Below are positions 42,775-51,195 of a DNA stretch of 64,000 bases, one piece after another. The stretch spans positions 1,178,001 to 1,242,000 of the forward strand of contig OZ252252.1 in the NCBI GenBank assembly GCA_965249745.1, given 5' to 3'. The notes under the pieces are model-generated. The model was not told where the DNA came from and made no database searches. It was given only the letters and a program-made list of their open reading frames with translations. How positions within the stretch are numbered: the first letter of the stretch is position 1; each line of letters begins with the position of its first letter. Source of the DNA: JANYHH01 sp965249745 (GTDB lineage Bacteria > Deinococcota > Deinococci > Deinococcales > JAAFIG01). The translations under genes and the position numbers were made by a program.

Positions 42775-42937
42775 GATGATGATTCTGTCGTATCAAGGTG
42801 AGAATCGCCCAAAGCGACCTTCATTTTATTTTATAAATCCCATTTCATCTGTAGAAATCCCTGTGACGGGTTGGAGCCAGACGGCCCGTCTAGCCCGCCC
42901 CCTCGAGTCGTGGCGACCTAACCCCCATACTGCCTTC

Positions 42938-43543
42938 ATGTACTTACCCGCCTATGCCAGAGTCGAAAACGAAACCGTTTGCTGGAGCCTCATGCGCGAG
43001 TTCAACTTCGCGCTGCTGGTGAGCGCCCCGGATGGCGTTCCGTTCGCCACCCCGGTCCCGTTTACGGTCCTTGAAGCCCACCGTAAGCTCAGCACGCACG
43101 TCGCCAGAGCCAACCCGCAGTGGCAATCTTTGCAGCCGGACAGGGAAGTGCTGGTCATCTTCCAGGGCGAACACGCCTTCGTCAGTCCGCGCTGGTATGA
43201 GTCCAGCCCGCAAGTCCCGACCTGGAATTACGCGACCGTTCACGTCTACGCCAAACCCAGAATCCTGGATTTTGCGGAAACCAGAGCGCAATTAGAGACG
43301 CTGATGGAGGCTCACGGTCACGCGCCCGACATGGCGGAGTTGCCAGAAGAGTACGTGCAGAAAATGCAGAACGGGATTGTCGGAATTGAATTGACGGTCA
43401 CGCGTCTGGAGGGAAAGTTCAAGCTTTCTCAGAATAAGAGTCAGGCAGACCAACGTACTGTGATCGCGCAACTCGAGGGGAGCCATGAATTGGAGCGAGG
43501 TGTGGCGGCGCGGATGCGGGCGAATCTCGAGGCTGAGAAGTGA
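42938..43543 (+). CDS. PaiB-like FMN-binding protein
   Basis: 201 residues. N-terminal MYLPAYARVENETV, then LLVSAPDGVPFATPVPF and VLVIFQGEHAFVSPRWY, which is the split-barrel FMN-binding fold of the PaiB family, with TWNYATVHVYAKP and GIVGIELTVTRLEGKFKLSQNK near the end. PaiB was described as a negative regulator of sporulation and degradative genes in Bacillus; the biochemical role is uncertain. CATACT (42926-42931) lies 6 nt before the ATG, supporting this start over an upstream ATG at 42773. Confidence 0.85.
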   Translation: MYLPAYARVENETVCWSLMREFNFALLVSAPDGVPFATPVPFTVLEAHRKLSTHVARANPQWQSLQPDREVLVIFQGEHAFVSPRWYESSPQVPTWNYATVHVYAKPRILDFAETRAQLETLMEAHGHAPDMAELPEEYVQKMQNGIVGIELTVTRLEGKFKLSQNKSQADQRTVIAQLEGSHELERGVAARMRANLEAEK

Positions 43544-43612
43544 AGTTATGATTTGGTCGCGCCTCGCGTCCGACTAAGGGTATCACCCAGTAATATCCAC
43601 CCCGGAGAAATA

Positions 43613-44239
43613 ATGCTTGAACCCATCAGCCTGGAAAACCAGTTCGTTCGTCTCGAGCCGCTGTTGGAGACGCACATCCCGCAGCTCCTTCAAATCGCCC
43701 AGAACGCCTCAGAGGTCTACCGCCTGACGAGCGCCCCCGCCTCGCTCGAGGGGATGACGGCGTATGTCCGAACCGCCCTGGAGGCGCACGGGCAGGGAAA
43801 GGCACTGCCGTTCGCCACGGTCTCTAAAGCATCGGGGGCGGTCGTGGGCAGCACGCGGCTGGCAAATCTGGAGTACTGGGCGTGGGCGGCTGGGAATCCG
43901 CACGCCAAGACGGACGGCACGCCGGATGCCGCCGAGATCGGCTGGACCTGGCTCGCGCCGGAGGCGCAACGCACCGGGATCAACACGTCCGCAAAATTAT
44001 TGATGCTCGGACACGCCTTTGAAACTTGGAACGTGCGACGCGTGACGCTGAAAACCGATGCCCGGAACGACCGCTCGAGGAACGCGATCCTGCGCATCGG
44101 GGCGCAATTCGAGGGGATTCTTCGCGCTCACGTCCCCGCCTCGGACGGCGGCGTGCGCGATAGCGCCATGTACAGCATCTTGCGCTCAGAGTGGAGTGAC
44201 GTGAAGGCGCGGCTCGAGGGGCTTCTGTCACCGCGTTGA
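43613..44239 (+). CDS. RimJ/RimL-type GNAT N-acetyltransferase
   Basis: 208 residues. Start MLEPISLENQFVRLEPLLETH and the acetyl-CoA segment EIGWTWLAPEAQRTGINTSAKLLML followed by VTLKTDARNDRSRNAILRIG place it in the RimJ/RimL group close to YdaF-like proteins. Substrate unknown. GGAG lies 5 nt before the ATG at 43613. The CoA loop is slightly unusual (QRTGIN rather than Q/RGxGxG/A), as is common in this subgroup. Confidence 0.84.
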   Translation: MLEPISLENQFVRLEPLLETHIPQLLQIAQNASEVYRLTSAPASLEGMTAYVRTALEAHGQGKALPFATVSKASGAVVGSTRLANLEYWAWAAGNPHAKTDGTPDAAEIGWTWLAPEAQRTGINTSAKLLMLGHAFETWNVRRVTLKTDARNDRSRNAILRIGAQFEGILRAHVPASDGGVRDSAMYSILRSEWSDVKARLEGLLSPR

Positions 44240-44324
44240 CACGTGTGATTTTCGCACATCGCCTGTCCAGAACACGGTTTACAGTGGCGCTCGCAGCCGT
44301 TCGACACGGCGAGGAGAACCCCTG

Positions 44325-44756
44325 ATGAAACGCGTTTTGATCGCTTTGATAAGCCTGTTTTCGCTGAGCCACGCCTTGGCGGATATTGCCGTCTCGAGTG
44401 AGTTGCGTGCCGCGACTCTGGAACACGGCCGGGCCATGGTGAGTGCCTTCTTCGCTGGAAATTTGGAACCGGTCTGGAACGCTTGCGGCGACGAGGGCAA
44501 AGCCCAGTTCGGCAATCTGGAAGGCTTGCAGCGTTACCGCACGGAGCAGATCGCCCTTGGCAAGGAAACCAAACTGCTGAAAGAAGACGTGAGCCTTGAC
44601 GGCGACACAACCTATTACACGCGCACGGTGAAACTCGAGCAAACTGAGGCTGATTACCAGTTCTGGATTGGGTTCAATGACGCGGGCCAGGTCACGAAAC
44701 TGGTGCTGAAACCGGCGGGTGACGAGGGCGACGCACCAACGGGTAACAAAGGCTGA
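44325..44756 (+). CDS. Small secreted protein, DUF3887-like
   Basis: 143 residues: signal peptide (MKRVLIALISLFSLSHALA) and an NTF2-like small alpha/beta domain, with a helix HGRAMVSAFFAGNLEPVWNA and strands such as YYTRTVKLEQTEADYQFWIGF, followed by QVTKLVLKP. This is the layout of DUF3887-type exported domains, which act as binding modules in larger hydrolases. No catalytic residues visible. SD GAGGAG lies 8 nt before the ATG. Confidence 0.7.
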   Translation: MKRVLIALISLFSLSHALADIAVSSELRAATLEHGRAMVSAFFAGNLEPVWNACGDEGKAQFGNLEGLQRYRTEQIALGKETKLLKEDVSLDGDTTYYTRTVKLEQTEADYQFWIGFNDAGQVTKLVLKPAGDEGDAPTGNKG

Positions 44757-44810
44757 AGCGGGTTACTCGAGCGGTGCTGATTCACGATCAACTGACCTGA
44801 TCGCAATGGT

Positions 44811-45458
44811 TCACGCGCTCGGGACCGGTTGTTTGCTGCGGTAGCGTTTGATCTTGGCGCGGTTGCCACACAGGTCCATCGCGCACCAGCGGCGAGGCTT
44901 GCCGCGCCCGGCGTCCAGGAAGACCCAGCCGCAATCGTGCCCCGGACAGAGCCGCACCCGCGCCGCCAAGCCAGCGACCAGCAACTCGGCCGTGTCCAAG
45001 GCAATCGTCCAGAGTGGCCGCTCGAGGCGTCGCTCGTCCCAGTTCCAGCCGTACCCACCGTTTCCGAGCGCTTGGAGTTGCCGACCGGCGGTGGCGTCGC
45101 TCAGGCAGCGGTTGATTCGTTCCAGGTCATCCGCCTTGGCGTTGTTCGTGACGAGCCGGTAGAGCGCCTCCCGCCAAGCTCGAGCCTGGGCGGTCACGGC
45201 CGCCGCCGCATCAGGGTCCTGCGCGGCTCGCGCCATGAGCTTCTGCTGTTCGTCAGGCTCCAAGATGCCGCTACGCAAGGCGAAGGTTAACAGGTCGTTG
45301 TATCCGTTCAGCCACTCCCTGGGTTGTCCAGGGCGGAAGGCTTTGGTATTCAGAAAGTCCAGGCACAACGCACCCGCCATGAGGCGCATGGATTCGACGC
45401 TGCGGCTCTTAGTGTGCTTGGTTGGGCGATCACTCGACACGAGCCGACATTGTTGCAT
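44811..45458 (-). CDS. CGNR zinc-finger regulator
   Basis: About 215 residues from ATG 45458 (a start at 45389, MRLMAGALCLDFLNT, is equally possible). The N-terminal ABATE-like domain (ALCLDFLNTKAF, WLNGYNDLLTFA) is followed by the C-terminal CGNR finger: CPGHDCGWVFLDAGRGKPRRWCAMDLCGNRAKIKRY. The family comprises small-ligand-binding transcription regulators. It is divergent from the solute-binding protein gene, with an inverted repeat in the 59-bp gap, so it may regulate that gene and itself. Confidence 0.87.
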   Translation of the reverse strand: MQQCRLVSSDRPTKHTKSRSVESMRLMAGALCLDFLNTKAFRPGQPREWLNGYNDLLTFALRSGILEPDEQQKLMARAAQDPDAAAAVTAQARAWREALYRLVTNNAKADDLERINRCLSDATAGRQLQALGNGGYGWNWDERRLERPLWTIALDTAELLVAGLAARVRLCPGHDCGWVFLDAGRGKPRRWCAMDLCGNRAKIKRYRSKQPVPSA

Positions 45459-45468
45459 TCTTCGGTTT

Positions 45469-45499
45469 TGTAACTGTAATATCAGTTCAAACGGTTACA
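45469..45499. promoter_or_regulatory. Inverted repeat in the CGNR / solute-binding protein divergent promoter
   Basis: TGTAAC (45469-45474) and GTTACA (45494-45499) form a symmetric pair 19 bp apart in the only intergenic space between the divergent genes. This is a good candidate operator for the CGNR protein. Confidence 0.55.
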
Positions 45500-45517
45500 G
45501 GGTTAGAGGAGGCAGGT

Positions 45518-46702
45518 ATGAAGCGTTTGGCTTTCGTGTTCGGTGCGGTCATTCTTGGTGGGAGCCTGGTAGCTTCGGGTCAGAGCAAGGGCACAATCAA
45601 GATCGTCTCGCAGACACCGCTCTCTGGAGGGCAATCGGTGTTGGGGAGCGCCATCAAAAACGGGGTGGAACTGGCGGTTCAAGATTTCGGGAAGCTCATC
45701 ACCAGTTACGGCTTCAAGCTGGTCTACGAACCCTACGACGATCAGGCCAACAAAGATGTCGGCGTGGCCAACGCCAACCGTTTCATCAACGACGAAGCTA
45801 TTTTGGGCGTGGTTGGTCACCTGAATAGTGGCGTGGCCATCCCGACCTCGGAGGTCTACGCCCGCGTCAACTTGACCATGGTCAGCCCGTCCAACACCAA
45901 CCCGCTCATCACCGACCGTCAGTCCACGGCCGCCGTGACCAACCGCGTCTGCGGCCGCGACGACGTGCAAGGCCCGGCCGGGGCAGAGTTTGCGATCACC
46001 ACCCTAAAAGCAAAGAAACTCTATGTCCTGAACGATAAGACTGCCTACGGCGAGGGGATCGCCGCCGCCTTCAGTGCTCGAGCCAAAGCCTTGGGTGCTC
46101 AGATTCTGGTGGACACCGGTTTCGAGGCTTCGGAACGCGACTTTAGCAGTGTGCTGAACCGGGCCGTGGTGGACAAGCCCGACCTAATTTATTTTGGCGG
46201 CATCTACGATCAGGCCGGACCGCTCATCAAGCAGACGAGGGCTAAGGGAATCGCGGCCGCGATCCTCGGCGGGGACGGCTGGGACTCCTCGGATTTGCAG
46301 AAGCTGGCGGGCGCTGACAACCTGAAGAATGTCTATTTCACGACGACTTCCGCGCCGATCAGCGCCCTGCCCGCCGCCAAGCGCTTCGCGGAGCGCTACA
46401 AGACCAAGTTCAACGCCGACCCCGAGGGTTACAGCGCCTACGGGTACGACGCGGCCCACGTGGTGATTCAAGCTATCGCCAATTCACTGAAAGCCGCCAA
46501 GGGCGCGAAACCCAGCCGCGCCAGTGTCGCCAAAGCCGTGCGAGGCGTCAAATTTGCGGGCGTCACCGGGCCAGTCGCGTTCAACCCTCGAGGTGACCTG
46601 CCGGTGGCGAAGTACGTGGTGATCGCGCCGCAAACCCAGTACACGGAAAACAAGGTGGCGCAGATCGTTTCGGTTGCGTCACCGACCCCAGATTTGAAGT
46701 AA
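45518..46702 (+). CDS. Branched-chain amino acid-type ABC transporter substrate-binding protein
   Basis: 394 residues: signal peptide (MKRLAFVFGAVILGGSLVASG) and a type I periplasmic-binding fold with IKIVSQTPLSGGQSVLG, ILGVVGHLNSGVAIPTSEVY, MVSPSNTNPLIT and VYFTTTSAP. Family members bind Leu/Ile/Val, other amino acids or amides. No permease or ATPase gene is adjacent, so the transporter is encoded elsewhere. Strong SD (GAGGAGG) lies 6 nt before the ATG. It is divergent from the CGNR regulator. Confidence 0.9.
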   Translation: MKRLAFVFGAVILGGSLVASGQSKGTIKIVSQTPLSGGQSVLGSAIKNGVELAVQDFGKLITSYGFKLVYEPYDDQANKDVGVANANRFINDEAILGVVGHLNSGVAIPTSEVYARVNLTMVSPSNTNPLITDRQSTAAVTNRVCGRDDVQGPAGAEFAITTLKAKKLYVLNDKTAYGEGIAAAFSARAKALGAQILVDTGFEASERDFSSVLNRAVVDKPDLIYFGGIYDQAGPLIKQTRAKGIAAAILGGDGWDSSDLQKLAGADNLKNVYFTTTSAPISALPAAKRFAERYKTKFNADPEGYSAYGYDAAHVVIQAIANSLKAAKGAKPSRASVAKAVRGVKFAGVTGPVAFNPRGDLPVAKYVVIAPQTQYTENKVAQIVSVASPTPDLK

Positions 46703-46814
46703 AGAATTGACGCCGTTCGACCATGAAATTCACCTCCTTGGGCAAGCCTCCGAGCGACTTGAAGTGTGAGGATAGCTGACTCGAGACGGACGCGTCCCGT
46801 GGGACAATGCGCTC

Positions 46815-48086
46815 GTGAACGCCGCCCATCACGATCCCTACGCCGCCCTGCGGCTCCCCGAGGTACGCTCGCTGCTGCTGGCAGTGTCCAGCAGCGCCCT
46901 GGCCTCGAGCGCCCTCGGCGCGGTGATCGGGTATCAGGTGTACAAGATCGCCCGCGACCCGCTGGCGCTCGGCACGCTGGGTCTCGTAGAGGCGATTCCC
47001 GCGCTCGGGTTGGCACTTTTAGGTGGGTACGTCGCGGATCGGCTGGAACGTCGCGGCGTGGTGCTGGTCACGTCCTCTATTATGGTCCTCGCCAGCGTGC
47101 TGTTCGCGCTGCTGAGCGGCAACGGCAACACCTCGAGCCTGCTGCCGCTGTACGCAGTCGTGTTCGTGATCGGTATCGCACGGGGGTTCTCCGGACCGGC
47201 CATCTCCGCCTTGGAGGCTCAAGTCGTGCCGCAAGCCATCACCGTGACCGCCTCGAGTTGGTTGTCAGCGTCGTGGATTGGGTGCGGCATTCTCGGGCCC
47301 GCGCTGGGCGGCTTGGCGTATGAGGTGCTCGGGGCGGGCGGTACCTTCTGGATGATCGCCGCCCTGTACACCGTGGGACTGGGCTGCGTGCTGCTGATCG
47401 CCCCGAAACCCAGACAGGTGACAGTTGAGCATGAGCGTCTGTGGGAGAGCATTGCCGTCGGCGTGCGCTACGTTTTCTCCAATCAGATCATCGTCGGTTC
47501 GATGGCGCTGGACCTGTTCGCGGTGCTGTTCGGCGGAGCCATCGCGCTCCTGCCGATCTTTGCCAACGATGTCCTCAACGTCGGAGCCAGGGGCTTCGGC
47601 TTCCTGGTGGCCGCGCCGTCGGTCGGGGCGTTGTCGGTGATGCTGCTGACCGCGCATCGTCCACCGGCGCAGAACGCGGGCCGCAACCTGATGATCTGCA
47701 TCGCCGGGTTCGGCGTTGCGATGATTCTGTTCGCGCTGTCCAGAAACTTTTACCTGACGCTGTTCGCGCTGGTCCTCAGCGGCGGCTTCGACGGGTTCAG
47801 CATGGTGATTCGCCGCAGCATCATTCGTCTGAACTCGCCGGAACACATGCGCGGCCGAATCGCGGCCGTCTCGAGCATTTTCATCGGGGCGTCCAACGAA
47901 CTCGGAGCCTTGGAGAGCGGTGTGGCCGCGAAGCTGCTGGGAACCACGCGCTCCGTCTGGCTGGGCGGCGTGGTGACCCTGATCGTGGTCGGGTTGACGG
48001 CCGTGCTGGCTCCGAGGCTGCGGGAGTTGCACCTCAACGTCTCCGCAGAAGCCCCGCTCGAGCCGGGTGTCCAGGCGGCAGATTAA
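46815..48086 (+). CDS. MFS transporter, EntS-like
   Basis: 423 residues and twelve hydrophobic helices. It resembles the EntS group of MFS exporters (LRLPEVRSLLLAVSSSALASSALGAVIGYQVY at the start, GGYVADRLERRG loop between helices 2 and 3, and IRLNSPEHMRGRIAAVSSIFIGASNELGALESG in the second half). Substrate unknown; siderophore or drug export is typical. GACAAT (46803-46808) lies 6 nt before the GTG start. Confidence 0.86.
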   Translation: MNAAHHDPYAALRLPEVRSLLLAVSSSALASSALGAVIGYQVYKIARDPLALGTLGLVEAIPALGLALLGGYVADRLERRGVVLVTSSIMVLASVLFALLSGNGNTSSLLPLYAVVFVIGIARGFSGPAISALEAQVVPQAITVTASSWLSASWIGCGILGPALGGLAYEVLGAGGTFWMIAALYTVGLGCVLLIAPKPRQVTVEHERLWESIAVGVRYVFSNQIIVGSMALDLFAVLFGGAIALLPIFANDVLNVGARGFGFLVAAPSVGALSVMLLTAHRPPAQNAGRNLMICIAGFGVAMILFALSRNFYLTLFALVLSGGFDGFSMVIRRSIIRLNSPEHMRGRIAAVSSIFIGASNELGALESGVAAKLLGTTRSVWLGGVVTLIVVGLTAVLAPRLRELHLNVSAEAPLEPGVQAAD

Positions 48087-48245
48087 GCTGAGCTGTTTGA
48101 GCAGTGCGAAATCAAAAACCTCAAGCCCAGGCTCGAGTGTTGTGACAACGAGGCGAGCCTCGAGGAATCCTGCCCTCAGAGGTTGAGCTGGCTGGCTCAA
48201 ACCAAGAGTTGTGACTTTTGAGCGGCAAATTGCCTGCCGCGTCGG

Positions 48246-48251
48246 TAAACT
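48246..48251 (+). promoter_or_regulatory. Leaderless -10 in front of the DoxX-linked upstream ORF
   Basis: TAAACT, 6 nt before ATG 48258 and 52 nt before the DoxX start. It implies that the transcript begins at or next to the small upstream ORF. Confidence 0.55.
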
Positions 48252-48257
48252 TTGCTC

Positions 48258-48302
48258 ATGTGGCACGCCCCAGCATCGCGTCCAAGCCCTGAGGGGGATT
48301 GA
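48258..48302 (+). CDS. Putative 14-codon leader peptide
   Basis: ATG 48258 begins 6 nt after TAAACT and encodes MWHAPASRPSPEGD. Its stop TGA (48300-48302) is directly followed by the ATG of the DoxX gene, and its last codons contain the GAGGGGGA that would be the SD for that gene. The layout fits translational coupling from a leaderless start. Real translation is unproven. Confidence 0.45.
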   Translation: MWHAPASRPSPEGD

Positions 48303-49094
48303 ATGGCGTTGTGGGTGACGGGTTTGAAAGCGCAGCCATCCGCGACCGCGCGGCCATCTCCAAATGCGCGGCTGGAAACATTCCAGGCGTTCTTGCTGAA
48401 GGAACTGCGCCGCGAGACGATCTGGTGGTGGCCGCTGCGGTTGTTCATCGCGGTCGGCTGGTTGCGGGCCTTCGCGGAGAAAGCGGTTAGCTCCGAGTGG
48501 CACGACGGTTCCAAACTCTCCGCTTTTCTGGAAACTCACTTTGCCACGGCGGTCTTTCCGGGGTACGCCCAGCTCATGCACCACTCGTTCCTGCCGAACG
48601 CCGCCCTCTGGGCCTGGACGGTCATGATTGGGCAGCTCTTGGTCGGACTTTCGTTGCTGCTGGGCTGGTACGGTCGGGTTGGTCTGATGGCGGGGCTATT
48701 CATGAATTTCAATTTCGTGGCCGCCGGTGAACCCAACCCGAGCGCCTTCTACCTGGCAATGCAGATGGCGCTGCTCGCGGCGGGTGGGGGTCGGGTCATG
48801 TCGGTGGACAGCTTACTGCGCCACCTCCGCCAGAGACGCACCCCTCGAGCGAAAGGCTCGAGGCTTCAATGGCTGAGTTTCTGCTCGCAGCTCGCCTGGA
48901 CTGTCGTGCTGTTGGTGACCGGCGCGTACAGCCTGACTCGAGTTCAGGATTTTACGGCCGCCGGGAGCGTCAAGGACCCGGCCGCGATTCTGGCCGTGCT
49001 GAGTTTCGTGGGAGCCGCTTACGTGCTGCTGTCCACGCTACGCTGGCTGTTCGGGAAGGCTCCGGCTACGCCGTCACCCGCCGAAGCTGTTTGA
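48303..49094 (+). CDS. DoxX/DoxD-like membrane protein
   Basis: 263 residues. The core (about 35-165) resembles DoxX-type four-helix proteins: WWWPLRLFIAVGWLRAFAEK, a helix with VMIGQLLVGLSLLLGWYGRVGLMAGLFMNF and FYLAMQMALLAAGGGRVMSVD. Two further helices follow (about 193-213, 228-247). DoxD-type proteins are subunits of thiosulfate:quinone oxidoreductase, but most DoxX-like proteins have other or unknown roles. The last 76 bp overlap the converging hypothetical gene at 49019. Confidence 0.78.
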   Translation: MALWVTGLKAQPSATARPSPNARLETFQAFLLKELRRETIWWWPLRLFIAVGWLRAFAEKAVSSEWHDGSKLSAFLETHFATAVFPGYAQLMHHSFLPNAALWAWTVMIGQLLVGLSLLLGWYGRVGLMAGLFMNFNFVAAGEPNPSAFYLAMQMALLAAGGGRVMSVDSLLRHLRQRRTPRAKGSRLQWLSFCSQLAWTVVLLVTGAYSLTRVQDFTAAGSVKDPAAILAVLSFVGAAYVLLSTLRWLFGKAPATPSPAEAV

Positions 49095-49525
49095 GTTTCT
49101 GCGGTCGCGCCGAGTAAACCCAGCAGTTGCGTCAGGCGTTGCGATTCGCTGATAAAGCCCAACCCCTTCTTTCGGGACAACAGGCGACTCACCGCTCCCG
49201 ACCGCTCCGGCACGCCGAACAGCGCCGCTAGGTCGCCCGCGCCCGTGGACACAGGGGGCGTGATCGTGCAGGTCGCAAAGCTCGGGCTGGAATCGTACTC
49301 AAGCTCTAGGTTTCCGTCCTTGAACGCCCAGAGCTTCAGCACGTCGGTTTCCCACTCCAAAACCGCCAGCGCCACCCCGGACGCGGATTGGGCTTTCGCC
49401 AGCGCAGGCAGGGGAGACTCAGGGGTGCTGAACCACACGTCGGTCATGGCTTTCGGCTCGAGGTCTACCTGTCTGGAAACCTCGGTACCTCTCGCGTTTC
49501 TGGTCACGATCAACGCCTGATTCAT
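49019..49525 (-). CDS. Hypothetical protein, 168 aa
   Basis: Soluble, no recognised domain. A beta-rich first half (ALIVTRNARGTEVSRQVDLE, VALAVLEWETDVLKLWAF) is followed by a helical region (DLAALFGVPERSGAVSRLL). The start is well supported: TAAACT (49537-49532) lies 6 nt before ATG 49525. The 3' end overlaps the DoxX gene antisense by 76 bp, so the last 25 residues are less certain. Confidence 0.65.
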   Translation of the reverse strand: MNQALIVTRNARGTEVSRQVDLEPKAMTDVWFSTPESPLPALAKAQSASGVALAVLEWETDVLKLWAFKDGNLELEYDSSPSFATCTITPPVSTGAGDLAALFGVPERSGAVSRLLSRKKGLGFISESQRLTQLLGLLGATAETQTASAGDGVAGAFPNSQRSVDSST

Positions 49526-49612
49526 ACAAGGAGTTTACGTGGGGCGGTTGAGGCGGCGCTGTTTTGAGTTTGATGTCGGGCGGTTTCTTCAAATGTTAGA
49601 ATCCAAGGCACA

Positions 49613-50056
49613 ATGACTGATGCTTTGACCGTGCTCGAGAATTACAGCGCACTCGTTTATGCCAAAGACGTGGATGGTTTGATCACGCTTTACGACGACA
49701 AGGCTCAAGTGTACGACCTTTGGAGTGAATGGTTATACGACGGTGCAACGGCGTGGCACGTTGCAGTCAGCTCGTGGCTGACCTCCCTGGGTGACGAACG
49801 AGTGATTGTTCGTTTTGACGATGTTCACAGCCGCATCACTGGCGAATTAGCGGTCATTCACGCGGTCGTGACATATCAGGGTCAATCCGCCACGGGTGAA
49901 CCCCTCCGTGCTATGCAAAACCGCTTGACGTGGATGCTCGAGGGTCGCGGCAATGTGTGGAAGATTACGCACGAACACACGTCTGCGCCTGTGAATGGCG
50001 AAACGATGCGTGTAATCCTCGAACGCAAACCGTTGAGCCAGGCCGAAACGAACTGA
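49613..50056 (+). CDS. SnoaL/NTF2-like protein
   Basis: 147 residues with an NTF2-type cone fold pattern: helix VLENYSALVYAKDVDGLITLYDD, strands AQVYDLW and ELAVIHAVVTYQG, and the C-terminal LTWMLEGRGNVWKITHEHTS. Members are ketosteroid isomerase-like enzymes or small-molecule binders; no catalytic Asp pair can be assigned by eye. TAGAAT lies 10 nt before the ATG with AAGG between them. Confidence 0.72.
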   Translation: MTDALTVLENYSALVYAKDVDGLITLYDDKAQVYDLWSEWLYDGATAWHVAVSSWLTSLGDERVIVRFDDVHSRITGELAVIHAVVTYQGQSATGEPLRAMQNRLTWMLEGRGNVWKITHEHTSAPVNGETMRVILERKPLSQAETN

Positions 50057-50122
50057 TGCTCGATTTTTCCTGTCTGGAGCGTCAAAACAGGAGATACCGA
50101 ACCGTGGGTGCTATGGCAAATT

Positions 50123-50239
50123 TCAAAAAGCTTGACAATAGAGCTGTCGAGTTCTCACATTCAGCCCAGCTTTGAATCCTTTGATCGCGCTGCCCAAGCC
50201 TTTGCCGGTCTCTAGAAGCTTGTGCGCGCCGAAAAGCGA
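50123..50239 (-). pseudogene. tatA fragment (amphipathic helix only)
   Basis: Minus-strand residues SLFGAHKLLETGKGLGSAIK followed by GFKAGL match the hinge and amphipathic helix of TatA/TatE (LFGxKKLPELGKGLGxAIRGFKxG). The preceding membrane helix is missing: upstream of SLFG the sequence is antisense to the RHS fragment. It is a remnant left by recombination, not a working Tat subunit. Confidence 0.65.
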
Positions 50240-50645
50240 CGGCTCGAGAACGTACACGTGGGACTCCAGGGACAGACTCAAAGCCATCAGCGGGAGTGCA
50301 ACGGCAAGTTTCAAATACGATGCGTTTGGACGCAGACTCACGAAAACCATCAATGGCACAACGACGAGTTACCAGTACGACGGCGCGAACGTCGTAGGCG
50401 AATTCAATGCGACAAACGCCCCCACTGCAACCGTCTCGAGCGCAGGTGTGGACGGCTGGCTCTCGAGGACTGAGGGTGCGACCTCGAGACAATTCTTGAC
50501 GGATGCGCTCGGAAGTGTGATTGCCACGACCGACAGCACGGGAACGATCAAGACGCAGTACACGTATGAACCGTATGGGAAAACCTCGAGCACGGGGAAG
50601 TCTGGAGGAATTCATAGTGTACGGGGCGGCATCATTTCTCCTTAA
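50240..50645 (+). pseudogene. RHS/YD-repeat fragment
   Basis: Encodes two YD-type repeats (RTYTWDSRDRLKAISGS and ASFKYDAFGRRLTKTINGTT) and then QYTYEPYGKT, typical of the core of RHS or wall-associated repeat proteins. Both ends are cut: it starts at the tatA junction and leaves the RHS pattern after about 50600, before the usual core end. It contains five CTCGAG sites, so it has resided in a CTCGAG-rich genome for some time. Confidence 0.75.
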
Positions 50646-50811
50646 CGCTCCCCTCAGAAACTACACTTTATCCTCACAAACTTGCTAAGATACATGGGTG
50701 GTGCCGACCCCCGACACGCTCGAGGAATCGGCGGGAGGCACGCGCACGAACCACCTCACCGGCTCGAGGTTTTTCTCGGCTTCAGCCTCTAGGAATCTCT
50801 AGCGATTAGGC

Positions 50812-51195
50812 TCACAGCGCAGCGAACAAGTCTACCTTGTGCCCATCGGGATCTTGCACGACCGCGTAGCGCTGCCCCCAGAAGGCGTCCCACGGTGCGC
50901 TGACGCCCGCGAACCCCGCCTCGAGCAAGCGCCCGAAGGTGGCATCCACCTCGGCTGCCGAATCGCACAGGAACGCGCCGACGTTGTGGCTCGGGGCGTG
51001 AACGTAACCGGGGTGAATGCTCTCCATCAGTTCCGCCGTGTCCCACATGAAGCGCAAACCGCCCGGCAGGGTGATCTCGGCGTGAGGCTCGAGTTCTAAT
51101 CCTTCGGGGATCTCGAATCCTAAGAGGCGGTAGAACTCGAAGCTCTGACGCAGGTCGGACGTGGTGATACCGATCGCGTCCAGACGCGGCTTCAC
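50812..51195 (-). CDS. VOC-superfamily (glyoxalase-like) protein A
   Basis: 127 residues with the paired beta-alpha-beta-beta-beta modules of the vicinal oxygen chelate fold (DAIGITTSDLRQSFEFYRLLGFEI; RYAVVQDPDGHKVDLFAAL). Relatives are dioxygenases, isomerases or antibiotic-binding proteins; the metal ligands are not clear enough to choose. The ATG overlaps the stop of VOC protein B by 4 nt, so the two are one operon. Confidence 0.83.
   Translation of the reverse strand: MKPRLDAIGITTSDLRQSFEFYRLLGFEIPEGLELEPHAEITLPGGLRFMWDTAELMESIHPGYVHAPSHNVGAFLCDSAAEVDATFGRLLEAGFAGVSAPWDAFWGQRYAVVQDPDGHKVDLFAAL

Noticed and set aside
47265..48584. Long minus-strand open frame opposite the MFS gene
   Set aside because: Arg/Gln/His-rich antisense translation with no domain; the MFS protein on the plus strand is clear.
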